Below are positions 1-6,495 of a DNA stretch of 17,881 nucleotides, piece after piece. Source of the stretch: JBIQLO01 sp044464175 (GTDB taxonomy: Bacteria > Planctomycetota > Phycisphaerae > Tepidisphaerales > Tepidisphaeraceae); contig JBIQLO010000070.1 of assembly GCA_044464175.1 (NCBI GenBank), positions 1 to 17,881 on the forward strand, in the 5' to 3' direction. Each line of letters begins with the position of its first letter. Positions within the stretch are counted from its first letter, which is position 1. The position numbers were made by a program, and so were the translations under genes. The notes under the pieces were generated by a model. It saw only the letters and a program-made list of their open reading frames with translations, ran no database searches and had not been told where the DNA came from.

Positions 1-23
1 ACGCCCGTCCCCCTGCTGCGCTT

Positions 24-233
24 CCTGCGCCAAGGGGCGAAACTCCCGCGCCAAGGCGCTAAACCCCCACGCCAAGGGGCGAAACTCCTGTGCCAAGGCG
101 CTAAACTCCCAGGCCAAGGGGCTAAACTCCTGCGCCAAGGGGCTAAACTCCTGTCCCAAGGCGCTAAACTCCTGCGCCAAGGGGCTAAACTCCTGCGCCA
201 AGGCGAAATACTCCCGCGCCAAGGCGGAAAACA
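24..233. repeat. 21-bp tandem repeat array, ten units
   Basis: Ten contiguous 21-bp units start at 24, 45, 66, 87, 108, 129, 150, 171, 192 and 213. Each contains an invariant ccaagg core, usually inside cgccaaggcg or cgccaagggg, followed by ctaaact or cgaaact and then cct or ccc. The cgcc-aa-ggcg core is itself a small inverted repeat. On the minus strand one frame is open through all units and off the left edge, reading the heptapeptide S-(L/F)-A-P-W-R-R. That frame has no ATG, GTG or TTG start after the stop at 276-278, and the other minus frames meet TAG in most units. It is most likely an intergenic repeat; a gene tail entering from outside the window is excluded because the frame runs leftward out of the window. 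Related short repeats recur between genes in planctomycete genomes, from memory. Confidence 0.9.
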
Positions 234-402
234 CCGGCGCTTTGGGCGTGGGAGGCCCTGCGGCAGCCAGTTTTTTCAAAAGAACCACCCCGCGCCTTCA
301 GCCCCCCTGGGTTTGCGCCGACGATAGGGAGGAAGCGGGCGGCCAAACCGGCGCGTGTCGGTCGGCGACGGCCCGCAGCGCTCAAATCGAAAGGAGCACG
401 TC

Positions 403-1179
403 ATGTCTTATCATTTTCTGCCGCGCACCGATGCGGGCCTGCTCAGCTGGTCGGCCAATTTTTTGGCCCGCATCCAGCTCGACCCGACCGTGTATGGCCT
501 GACGGCCGACGATGCGGCCGACTACGCGCTGCTGCAGGCGCAGTATGACCAGAAGCTCTCGGCCGCCACCGACCCGCTGACGCGCGGCGGCTCGACCATT
601 CTGGCCAAAAATATCGCCCGCGATTTTCTGGCGGCCGAGTCGCGCAAGCTGGCCCGGATCATTCAGGCCAACCCCGCCGTCACCAACCAGCAGAAGTATG
701 ACCTGGCGCTCAATGTCCGCGCCGCCCGCACGCCGATTCCCCCCCCGGCCGAGGTGCCCGTGCTGGACCTGATGTCGGTGAGCGGACGAACGGTGGAGAT
801 CCGCCTGCACAACGGCACATCCACCCGGCGCGGCAAACCGGCGGGCGTGGCCGGGGCGAACCTCTTCAGCTTCGTGGGCGAGACTCCCCCCGCCGACCTG
901 AAGGCCTGGACCTTCCAGCAGGGAGACTCGCGCACCAAGGCGACGATCACCTTCGACAATTCGGTCGCCCCCGGCAGCCGCGTGTGGCTGTGCGCCCGCT
1001 GGTTCAACGCCAAACTCCAGCCCGGCCCCACCTGCGCCCCGGTCGGGACGTACACGCAATATGGCTCGCCCACGGCGAGCGCGCCTGCGGCGAGCACGCC
1101 TGCGGCGGGCACGCCTGCGGCGGGCAATTCCAGCGCGGGCACGCCTGCGGCGGGCGATTCCCTGCGCAGGGCGGCCTAG
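403..1179 (+). CDS. Hypothetical protein with Ala/Gly/Pro/Thr pentapeptide tail
   Basis: This encodes a 258-aa protein. ATG 403 is chosen because aaggag (391-396) sits 6 nt upstream; an in-frame GTG at 355 has no such site. No signal peptide or membrane segment is visible. Residues about 5-110 are predicted helical and contain YGLTADDAADYALLQAQYD and a later NPAVTNQQKYDLAL stretch. Residues about 120-225 look beta-rich with a GRTVEIRLHNG and PAGVAGANLFSFVGETPPADLKAW pattern. From memory, similar helical-plus-beta hypothetical proteins occur repeatedly in Phycisphaerae genomes; I know no assigned function. Residues 227-251 are five-residue repeats of the type (A/T)PAA(S/G). The gene is followed by a strong hairpin and has no same-strand partner of evident related function. 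Confidence 0.8.
   Translation: MSYHFLPRTDAGLLSWSANFLARIQLDPTVYGLTADDAADYALLQAQYDQKLSAATDPLTRGGSTILAKNIARDFLAAESRKLARIIQANPAVTNQQKYDLALNVRAARTPIPPPAEVPVLDLMSVSGRTVEIRLHNGTSTRRGKPAGVAGANLFSFVGETPPADLKAWTFQQGDSRTKATITFDNSVAPGSRVWLCARWFNAKLQPGPTCAPVGTYTQYGSPTASAPAASTPAAGTPAAGNSSAGTPAAGDSLRRAA
1081..1170 (+). repeat. 15-bp in-frame tandem repeat in the gene's 3' end
   Basis: Six 15-bp blocks begin at 1081, 1096, 1111, 1126, 1141 and 1156. The blocks at 1096, 1111 and 1141 are identical (acgcctgcggcgggc); the one at 1081 differs at two positions, and those at 1126 and 1156 are degenerate. The repeat is in frame and encodes (A/T)PAA(S/G) pentapeptides near the C-terminus of the hypothetical protein. 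Such a tract can change length by slippage, so tail length probably varies between strains. Confidence 0.85.
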
Positions 1180-1197
1180 AGGCGAAGCGTGAGCCCT

Positions 1198-1250
1198 GAA
1201 GCATGAAGACATGAAGCAGCAGACGCGCTGTTTCATGTCTTCATGGCTTC
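1198..1250. repeat. Long inverted repeat (hairpin) after the hypothetical gene
   Basis: The arms 1198-1215 (gaagcatgaagacatgaa) and 1232-1250 (ttcatgtcttcatggcttc) are complementary, with one bulged base in the second arm and a 16-nt loop. It lies 18 bp after the stop codon of the hypothetical gene and could end transcription in either direction. There is no T-tract after either arm, so a classical intrinsic terminator is doubtful. The arm sequence resembles short dispersed intergenic repeats, and the adjacent 1251-1360 stretch also looks repeat-derived. Confidence 0.6.
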
Positions 1251-1360
1251 GCCTCCCTCGCTCCGTTGCTTCGTCGCTCCGTCGCGTCCAGCCACTTCTG
1301 TCTCCGGTCTCCTCCGGCGGCCATTTCCCTTTTTCCATTTTCCCTTTACCATTTTCCATG
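1251..1360. repeat. Simple-repeat mosaic upstream of the ABC gene
   Basis: The first half holds repeats of the type ctccgttgcttcgtcgctccgtcgc (shown here only as a degenerate cttcgtcgctccg pattern). The second half, 1322-1358, is a pyrimidine-rich run of near-copies of ccattttcccttt. Read on the minus strand it gives low-complexity translations (MENGKGKMEKGKW and SDEATERGRR) that I associate from memory with dispersed intergenic repeats, not proteins. The run ends 8 bp before the ABC start codon, so it occupies the position expected for that gene's promoter and ribosome binding site. Confidence 0.55.
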
Positions 1361-1365
1361 GACCG

Positions 1366-2109
1366 ATGCAGCCGTTGATTGTGGAAAATGTCGTCAAGGC
1401 GTACCGCCAGGGCCGGCGGCGGGTGACGGCGCTGGATGGGGTGAGCCTGGAGGTGGGGCGGGGGCGGTTTCTGGCGGTGATGGGGGCCAGCGGCTCGGGC
1501 AAGAGCACGCTGCTGCATTTGATGGCGGGGCTGGCCCGGCCGGATGGGGGGCGGGTGCTGGTCGACGGGCGGGACCTGGGGGCGATGGGGGACCGGCAGC
1601 TGACCGCCTTTCGCCGCCGGCACATCGGGCTGGTCTTTCAATCCTTCAACCTGATCCCCACCCTGACGGCGCGGGAGAACATCGCCCTGCCGCTGATGCT
1701 GGAGGGGAGCCCGGCCCCGGCCGTGCGCAGGAAGGTGGATGAACTGATGGCCATTCTGGGGATCGCCGGGCGCAGCGGGCACCGGCCCGATGCCATGAGC
1801 GGGGGGGAGCAGCAACGGGTGGCGATCGGGCGGGCGCTGGTGGGGGAGGCGGTGATCGTGCTGGCCGATGAGCCGACGGGGAACCTGGACTCGGCCAATT
1901 CGCGCGGGGTCTGCCAGCTGCTGCGGGATCTGTCGGATGTGCACAACAAGACCATCGTCATGGTGACGCACGAGCCGGCGGTGGCGGCGTATGCCCAGGA
2001 GGTGGCGGTGCTGCGGGATGGGAAGCTGGTCAGCCGCTTCGACACGCCGGGGATGGGGGAGGCGGGCGGGCATGAGCTGGCGCTGCGCTATCAGGCCTGT
2101 TTGAAGTAG
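1366..2109 (+). CDS. ABC transporter ATP-binding protein, LolD/MacB type
   Basis: This 247-aa ATPase has the full ABC motif set. Walker A is GASGSGKST (40-48), the Q-loop glutamine is Q92 in VFQSFNLIPTLTARENI, the signature is MSGGEQQR (144-151), Walker B is VLADE (165-169), the D-loop is NLDS (173-176), and the switch histidine is H202. The Q-loop context and the HRPDAMSGGEQQRVAIGRAL arrangement are typical of the LolD/MacB/FtsE family, which powers FtsX-like permeases in lipoprotein extraction, peptide export or division. ATG 1366 is chosen because the family's alignment begins there; the upstream in-frame extension to 1243 is repeat-derived sequence. No ribosome binding site is visible. 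No FtsX-like permease lies nearby, so the partner must be encoded elsewhere. The gene converges on the MFS gene with 29 bp between stops. Confidence 0.93.
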   Translation: MQPLIVENVVKAYRQGRRRVTALDGVSLEVGRGRFLAVMGASGSGKSTLLHLMAGLARPDGGRVLVDGRDLGAMGDRQLTAFRRRHIGLVFQSFNLIPTLTARENIALPLMLEGSPAPAVRRKVDELMAILGIAGRSGHRPDAMSGGEQQRVAIGRALVGEAVIVLADEPTGNLDSANSRGVCQLLRDLSDVHNKTIVMVTHEPAVAAYAQEVAVLRDGKLVSRFDTPGMGEAGGHELALRYQACLK

Positions 2110-2138
2110 GCAAGAAGAAAGAAGACAAAAGCGGGGGG

Positions 2139-3716
2139 TTAATGGCCGCCGCCGGGGGGGGCGGGGGCGGCGCGGAGCCGGCTGCTGCGGGGGAGGAAAA
2201 AGACCAGGGGGAGGGTGGCCAGGAAGAGAATCCCCAGGGCGAAGGCGGCGCTGTTGTAGGCCATCATGGTGGCCTGGCGGTTGACCAGTTGATTGATCAG
2301 GCCCAGGGCGGCGTGGGCGGCCTGGAGGGCCGAGAGCCCCTGGTGGCGGAGCATGTCGGTGGCGGCCTGCAGGAAGGTATGATAGGCGGGGTTGTAGGGG
2401 GAGACATGGGCGGCCAGGTCAGTGCGGTGAATCTGCACGCCCCGGGCGACGAGGGTGGCGACCAGGGCATAGCCGATGTTGCCGCCGACGCGGCGGGCCA
2501 GGGTGTAGATGCTGGAGGCGTCGGTCATGTCGTGGCGGTGGATGGCGCTGAGGGAGACAGTGGAGATGGTGACGAACATGAAGGGCATGCCGATGCCCAT
2601 GATCAAGAGCAGCGGCACCAGGTCCCAGAAGCCCACATCCAGCGACAGGTGCGCCAGATCCCAGTAGGACCAGAGGATGAACGCCAGTCCGAAGAGGATG
2701 AGGGCCTTGGCGTTGACGTGACGGTAGAGGAGGCCGGCGATGGGCATGGCGGCCAGCAGGGCAAAAGCGCGGGGGGAGAGAATCAGGCCGGATTTGAAGG
2801 CATCGTAGCCGAGCAGGTCCTGGGTGAACTGGGGGAGGATGAAGGTGGTGCCGAAGAGGCCGATGCTCAGGACGATTCCCATGCAGCAGCCGATGGAGAG
2901 GGAGGAGTGCTTGAGCAGGCGCAGGTTGATGATGGGGTGCTCGGCTTTGAGTTCCCACAGAATCAGGGCGATGACGGCGGCGGCGGTGATGAGGGCGCCC
3001 CAGACGATGAAGCTGGAGTCGAACCACCCTTTCTCCTGGCCGCGCTCCATGACGATCTGCAGGCCGGTGAGGGAGATGGCCAGCAGGGCGATGCCGGCCC
3101 AGTCGATCGACTTGACGCCGCGGCGGAGGTAGGGCGGGTCGTGGAGAAAGATCATGGTCAGCAGGATGCCCAGGATGCTGACCGGGACGTTGATGTAGAA
3201 AATGGCGGGCCAGCCGTAGTGGTCGGTGAGCCAGCCGCCCAGGATCGGGCCGGTGGCGGGGGCCAGGACGACGCCCATGCCATAGATGGCCATGGCGATC
3301 CCCTGCTGCTCGTGGGGGAAGGCCTCGCGGAGGATGGCCTGGGAGACGGGGATGAGGCTGCCGCCGCCGATGCCCTGGATGGTGCGATAGATCATCATCT
3401 GCGTGAAGGTGTGGGCGGTGCCGCAGAGGATGGAGCCGACGGTGAAGAGGGCGAAGGAGAGGAGGTAGAGGCGTTTGCGTCCCAGGAGGGTGCTGAACCA
3501 GCCGGCCATGGAGACCATGATGATCTCGGCGATGGAGTAGCTGGTGGCGACCCAGGTGATGGCCGAGAGACTTTCGCCGAAGGTGCCCATCATGTGGGGC
3601 AGGGCGACATTGACGACGGAGATGTCCATGACGGCCATGAAGGCGCCGAACATGACGACGCCGGCGATGATCCACTTGTTGGCGTGGTCTTCGGGATGGG
3701 GCAGGGGCTGGGGCAT
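2139..3716 (-). CDS. MFS multidrug efflux transporter, DHA2 (EmrB/QacA) family
   Basis: This is a 525-aa integral membrane protein of the length and hydropathy expected for a 14-helix drug:proton antiporter. The first helix carries FMAVMDISVVNVALP (26-40) with D31, the typical DHA2 motif. GWFSTLLGRKRLY (72-84) is motif A, and TGPILGGWLTDHYGW followed by IFYINVP is the helix-5 motif C region common to EmrB-type exporters. The N-terminal 12 residues and the C-terminal tail are hydrophilic and presumably cytoplasmic. It would extrude hydrophobic toxic compounds or metabolites in exchange for protons. No EmrA-type adaptor or TolC homologue is adjacent, so it may work alone or with distant partners. 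ATG 3716 has no clear ribosome binding site. The substrate cannot be told from sequence. Confidence 0.92.
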   Translation of the reverse strand: MPQPLPHPEDHANKWIIAGVVMFGAFMAVMDISVVNVALPHMMGTFGESLSAITWVATSYSIAEIIMVSMAGWFSTLLGRKRLYLLSFALFTVGSILCGTAHTFTQMMIYRTIQGIGGGSLIPVSQAILREAFPHEQQGIAMAIYGMGVVLAPATGPILGGWLTDHYGWPAIFYINVPVSILGILLTMIFLHDPPYLRRGVKSIDWAGIALLAISLTGLQIVMERGQEKGWFDSSFIVWGALITAAAVIALILWELKAEHPIINLRLLKHSSLSIGCCMGIVLSIGLFGTTFILPQFTQDLLGYDAFKSGLILSPRAFALLAAMPIAGLLYRHVNAKALILFGLAFILWSYWDLAHLSLDVGFWDLVPLLLIMGIGMPFMFVTISTVSLSAIHRHDMTDASSIYTLARRVGGNIGYALVATLVARGVQIHRTDLAAHVSPYNPAYHTFLQAATDMLRHQGLSALQAAHAALGLINQLVNRQATMMAYNSAAFALGILFLATLPLVFFLPRSSRLRAAPAPPGGGH

Positions 3717-4052
3717 AACTAGTTAGGGAGCATATCATTTTTCGCCCGATGGTGCGCGGGGGGCGGGCGGGATTCGGGATTTCGGGATTTCGGGGGAGGG
3801 TGGGTTCGTTGGGAAATACGCGCATTGGGTTGGCCTCGGGAAATCGGCGATTCTGGAGCGCCAGGGGGGATTTGGGTTTGGTTCGTTTGGGTTCGTTGGT
3901 TGAGGAGAAGGCAGAAAGCGGAGGGGTGGTTTTGGGCTGGGGTTTGGGCGCAGGGGCGCCCTTGGGGCGGGCAAGGGGGATCGGGATGGGCGGACGGCGG
4001 AAGCGGGGCATTGTTTTGGCTCCTCTTATTAGCTCCTCTATCCTTACAAGGG

Positions 4053-4195
4053 GCGCTGCGCGATTTGGCGCTCAGATGCGCAGCGCGATTTTTCAAATCG
4101 GGGTTTTTGATAGCGCCAGGGGCGATAATTCTTTTTTTCACAAAGTTTTTTGGCTGATTTGGCGCTGCGCGGTTTGGCGACGAAATGCGCAGCGC
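4053..4195. repeat. Pair of identical-arm hairpins in direct repeat
   Basis: Two palindromic elements are arranged 109 bp apart. Copy one has arms gcgctgcgc (4053-4061) and gcgcagcgc (4078-4086). Copy two has the same arms at 4162-4170 and 4187-4195. Both spacers are 16 nt and start with a g/a variant of gatttggcg, so the copies are homologous over about 35 bp and not merely chance GC palindromes. They resemble REP-like dispersed palindromes. No transposase is nearby. Confidence 0.75.
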
Positions 4196-4212
4196 GGGGT
4201 TAGCAACCCCGC
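4194..4212. repeat. Perfect 8-bp stem hairpin
   Basis: Arms gcggggtt (4194-4201) and aaccccgc (4205-4212) pair perfectly across the 3-nt loop agc, directly abutting the second gcgctgcgc hairpin and followed by ctacagg. It lies about 100 bp downstream of the minus-strand membrane-protein gene and could help stop that transcript, but no T-tract follows it on either strand. The gcggggttagcaaccccgc core is one I recall as a recurrent intergenic palindrome in planctomycetes. Confidence 0.6.
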
Positions 4213-4241
4213 CTACAGGTCGGGAAGGGAGGGCACCTGGG

Positions 4242-4270
4242 CACGAGTCAGCGAGTACGCTGACGTCGTG
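4242..4270. repeat. Hairpin downstream of the DUF5658-like gene
   Basis: Arms cacgagtcagcg (4242-4253) and cgctgacgtcgtg (4258-4270) pair over 12 bp, with a 4-nt loop agta and one bulged base at 4265. The flanks gaggg (4229-4233) and ccctc (4274-4278) can extend the stem across an internal loop. It begins about 43 nt after the minus-strand gene's stop, a suitable place for a transcription end, but there is no T-tract. It may be either a terminator-like structure or another dispersed palindrome. Confidence 0.55.
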
Positions 4271-4312
4271 GCACCCTCACGGGGGCTGGCTTGGATGGGG
4301 ACGGGGCGGGGA

Positions 4313-4627
4313 TCAAAGGGTGGCCAGCTGGGCCAGGGCGACGGCGATGGGGATGCAGGTGAGGGCGATGGCGATCTGGGCCAGGCGCTTGCCGGCGGAC
4401 TGGCTGCGTTTGCCCAGGGATTCGCAGATCAGGACCACGACGATCACCATGATGAATTTGAAGGTGACCATGCCGCCGAGGCCAAAATGGTGGATGACGT
4501 AGGCGGCGACGCCGTTCACTTCGTAGCCGCCCAGGTAGAGGATGACCCAGGTGAGCATGATGTCCAGCGCGGAGACGAGCACGAGCCAGACATAGAGGTC
4601 CTGATAGCGCATCGGTGCATTTGTCAT
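4313..4627 (-). CDS. Small membrane protein, DUF5658-like
   Basis: This 104-aa protein has three clear hydrophobic segments at about residues 11-33, 51-71 and 82-104. The first contains DLYVWLVLVSALDIMLTWVIL, followed by LGGYEVNGVAAYVI. This DxxLTWxxLxxGGxEvN pattern is what I associate with DUF5658, a small membrane family of unknown function common in planctomycetes. A lysine in KFIMVIVVVL is also typical. Start ATG 4627 and an alternative ATG 4612 are both possible; neither has a ribosome binding site. It lies 59 bp downstream of the SpoIIE-type phosphatase on the same strand and is probably the last gene of that operon, which suggests, without proving, a role tied to the signalling output. 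Confidence 0.75.
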   Translation of the reverse strand: MTNAPMRYQDLYVWLVLVSALDIMLTWVILYLGGYEVNGVAAYVIHHFGLGGMVTFKFIMVIVVVLICESLGKRSQSAGKRLAQIAIALTCIPIAVALAQLATL

Positions 4628-4686
4628 GGGCCGTTGGCCGCCACCATAACGCCGCGGGCCGGGGCCGGGGAAGGGGTAAAGATCGC

Positions 4687-6402
4687 TCAGGTCATGCGGG
4701 CGGCGATCATGGTGACATCGTCGGTGCGTTTGGTGAGGCCGACGAATCGGCGCATCTCCCAGAGGAGGTTCTGGGCGGCCAGTTCGGCGGTCTTGCCCCC
4801 CTTGCGGAAGGCCTCCAGAACGCGGTGGCGGCCAAAAGTCTCTTTCTGGAAGTTCATGGCGTCGGGCAGGCCGTCGGTGTACATCAGCAGCAGGTCATCC
4901 TTCTGCAGGTCGACGATGGACTGTTTCCAGTCCTCGTCGGGGTTGATGCCCAGGACAGTGTTTTCGCCGTTGAGCTCCATGAGCATGTCGCCGCGCAGGA
5001 GCAGGGCCGGCGGGTGGCCGGCGTTGCAATAGGTCAGGCGGCGGGTGCGGGCGTTGAGGACGCCATAGAAGAGGGTGACGAATTCGCTGGGCTTGGTGTC
5101 GCGGCAGAGCATCAGGTTGATGCGCCGCATGATTTCGTAGAGGTAGTAGACATTGTCCACCTCCGCGCGGAGGAAGGCGCGGACGCTGGCCATGATGAGG
5201 CTGGCGGGGACGCCCTTGCCCGAGACGTCGGCGACGACCAGGGCGATGTTGTCATCGGGCAGCGGGATGAAATCAAAGAAGTCGCCCCCCAGCTCGTAGC
5301 AGGGGACGTAGATGCTGGCCAGCTCGACGTTGGGGATGAGCGGGGGCTTTTGGGGGATCATCCGCTGCTGCACGTCGGCGGCCATGCGGACCTGCTTTTC
5401 CAGGGCCTCGGCCTGGATCGCCTCGGCGATCAGGCGGGTGTTTTCGATGGCGGCGGCGGCCTGGGCGGCGATGGCCTTCATCAGGTCGATGCGGTGCTGG
5501 GGAAAGGACTGCTCCTCGGCGGTATAGACGCGCAGCACGCCGACCGGCTTGCCCTTGTAGCGCATGCCGACGGCAAGCGTGGAGACGATCCCCTCGCGGG
5601 CGGCGTCCTGGGGGAAGAGAACGCGGGGATCGTTGGCCATGTTGCGGACGTATTCATACCCCCTGCTGGACAGGGCCGTGCGATCGACGATGGCGGCGCT
5701 GAGGCGCATGGGCCCTTTTTTCAGGTAGGCGTCCGAGAGGTTGTAGACGGCCTTGGTGATCAGCTCATCATCCTCGCGATTGATCAGGCGGATGGAGGAG
5801 GCCTTGACGCCCATGACCTCGGCGACGATCTGGGCGGTGCGCTGGAGCATTTTGTTCAGGTCACGCGACTCGGAGAGGATGGCCGTCACGTTGTAGACGG
5901 CGGTCAGCTCGTTGATGCGCTGGTGGAGCTGGTACTCCTGAAAGCAGAGGCGCGCGATGGCATTGGCCAGCAGGTAGAGAAACTGGATGGCGGCGGGCCG
6001 GGCGTTTTTCTGCCGGAGCAACTGGGTGACGGCGGCCTTGAGGCGGCGGCCCTCGACGCCGAGCTTTTCGGAGAGCCCCTGGAGCTTGGATTCGTCAATC
6101 ATGCCGGCCATGCCGTTGACCGACATGCGGATGGTGCCCAGACGGTGCTCATCGACCATGATGGGGGCGACGTACTCAGCGCCTTCCTGCTGGGGCCCCT
6201 GCTGCGCCTCGGCATCGGCGATGGCGCGCTGTTTGCGCAGGAATTCCGTGGTGGGATTGGGCTGGGTCAGAATGTTGCCCTCGGCGTCGGTGATCGTCGC
6301 CTTGACGTTGGCCACGGCCGCAAAGCTGTCCTGAATTTCCTGGAGCGTCGGCACGTCCATGAAGTCGGTCAGCCGAAGATGGTCCTGTTCAAGCTCGCCC
6401 AT
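4687..6402 (-). CDS. PP2C/SpoIIE-type phosphatase with GAF and PocR-like sensor domains
   Basis: Using ATG 6402, the protein has 571 aa. A GTG at 6489 in the same frame would add 29 Pro/Ala/Arg-rich residues and leave 6 bp to the upstream gene; neither start has a ribosome binding site. Residues about 10-110 resemble a PocR-type ligand domain (LTDFMDVPTLQEIQDSFAAV, YVAPIMVDEHRLGTI) but lack its usual cysteines. Residues about 170-325 form a GAF domain, joined by a helical linker to the phosphatase domain (about 340-571). Metal-site motifs are present: GGDFFDF (D374), VADVSGKG (D392), YTDG (D510) and RTDDVTMI (D561/D562). CNAGHPPALL is also typical. This family of RsbU-like enzymes dephosphorylates anti-sigma-factor antagonists. 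No RsbV/RsbW-like gene is in the window. Confidence 0.9.
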   Translation of the reverse strand: MGELEQDHLRLTDFMDVPTLQEIQDSFAAVANVKATITDAEGNILTQPNPTTEFLRKQRAIADAEAQQGPQQEGAEYVAPIMVDEHRLGTIRMSVNGMAGMIDESKLQGLSEKLGVEGRRLKAAVTQLLRQKNARPAAIQFLYLLANAIARLCFQEYQLHQRINELTAVYNVTAILSESRDLNKMLQRTAQIVAEVMGVKASSIRLINREDDELITKAVYNLSDAYLKKGPMRLSAAIVDRTALSSRGYEYVRNMANDPRVLFPQDAAREGIVSTLAVGMRYKGKPVGVLRVYTAEEQSFPQHRIDLMKAIAAQAAAAIENTRLIAEAIQAEALEKQVRMAADVQQRMIPQKPPLIPNVELASIYVPCYELGGDFFDFIPLPDDNIALVVADVSGKGVPASLIMASVRAFLRAEVDNVYYLYEIMRRINLMLCRDTKPSEFVTLFYGVLNARTRRLTYCNAGHPPALLLRGDMLMELNGENTVLGINPDEDWKQSIVDLQKDDLLLMYTDGLPDAMNFQKETFGRHRVLEAFRKGGKTAELAAQNLLWEMRRFVGLTKRTDDVTMIAARMT

Positions 6403-6495
6403 GCCAGGTAAAGAGTAAGATTGAATGGAAGGATCGGCAAGCCGGGCGGCGGGGGCGGGTCTGCCGCATCGGGCCGCGCTGGGGGACACGGGGCG

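Larger units (their letters stand above)
3717..4312. other. Gene-free 596-bp gap rich in simple repeats and hairpins
   Basis: No convincing gene lies here. Around 3769-3800 there are near-tandem copies of cgggattt. Around 3868-3900 there are G/T-rich near-repeats of gtttgggttcgtt. A minus-strand ORF (starting at 4011) that crosses these gives only Pro/Asn/Lys low-complexity peptide and then runs into the MFS gene out of frame. The right half carries the paired gcgctgcgc hairpins, a gcggggtt hairpin and a gtcagcg hairpin, listed separately. A t-rich run at 4131-4138 follows a weak stem around 4111-4126 (gcgcc-agg-ggcg), but no plus-strand gene precedes it. The segment should also hold the MFS promoter, which I could not identify. 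Confidence 0.6.

Noticed and set aside
185..385. 66-aa minus-strand ORF ending inside the 21-bp repeat
   Set aside because: It stops within the repeat array, has no ribosome binding site, and half of it is repeat translation.
382..2073. 563-codon minus-strand open frame over the hypothetical and ABC genes
   Set aside because: It is antisense to two better-supported genes, and its peptide is His/Arg/Pro-rich low complexity with no family motif.
2142..3722. 526-codon plus-strand open frame opposite the MFS gene
   Set aside because: It is a Gly/Asp/Glu-rich shadow of a strong 14-helix transporter in GC-rich DNA.
2419..4011. 530-codon minus-strand frame crossing the repeat-rich gap into the MFS gene
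   Set aside because: It is out of frame with the transporter, and the part outside it is Pro/Asn/Lys repeat-derived peptide.
4111..4138. Intrinsic terminator on the plus strand (gcgcc-agg-ggcg stem and t-run)
   Set aside because: The stem is short, several bases separate it from the t-run, and no plus-strand gene lies upstream to terminate.
4269..4290. Possible sigma-54 promoter (tggcac followed by a gc)
   Set aside because: The -12 element is not at the required spacing, and no plus-strand gene follows.
4615..6411. 598-codon plus-strand open frame opposite the phosphatase
   Set aside because: It is antisense to a gene with intact PP2C metal motifs; the composition is Gly/Asp/His-rich as expected of a shadow.
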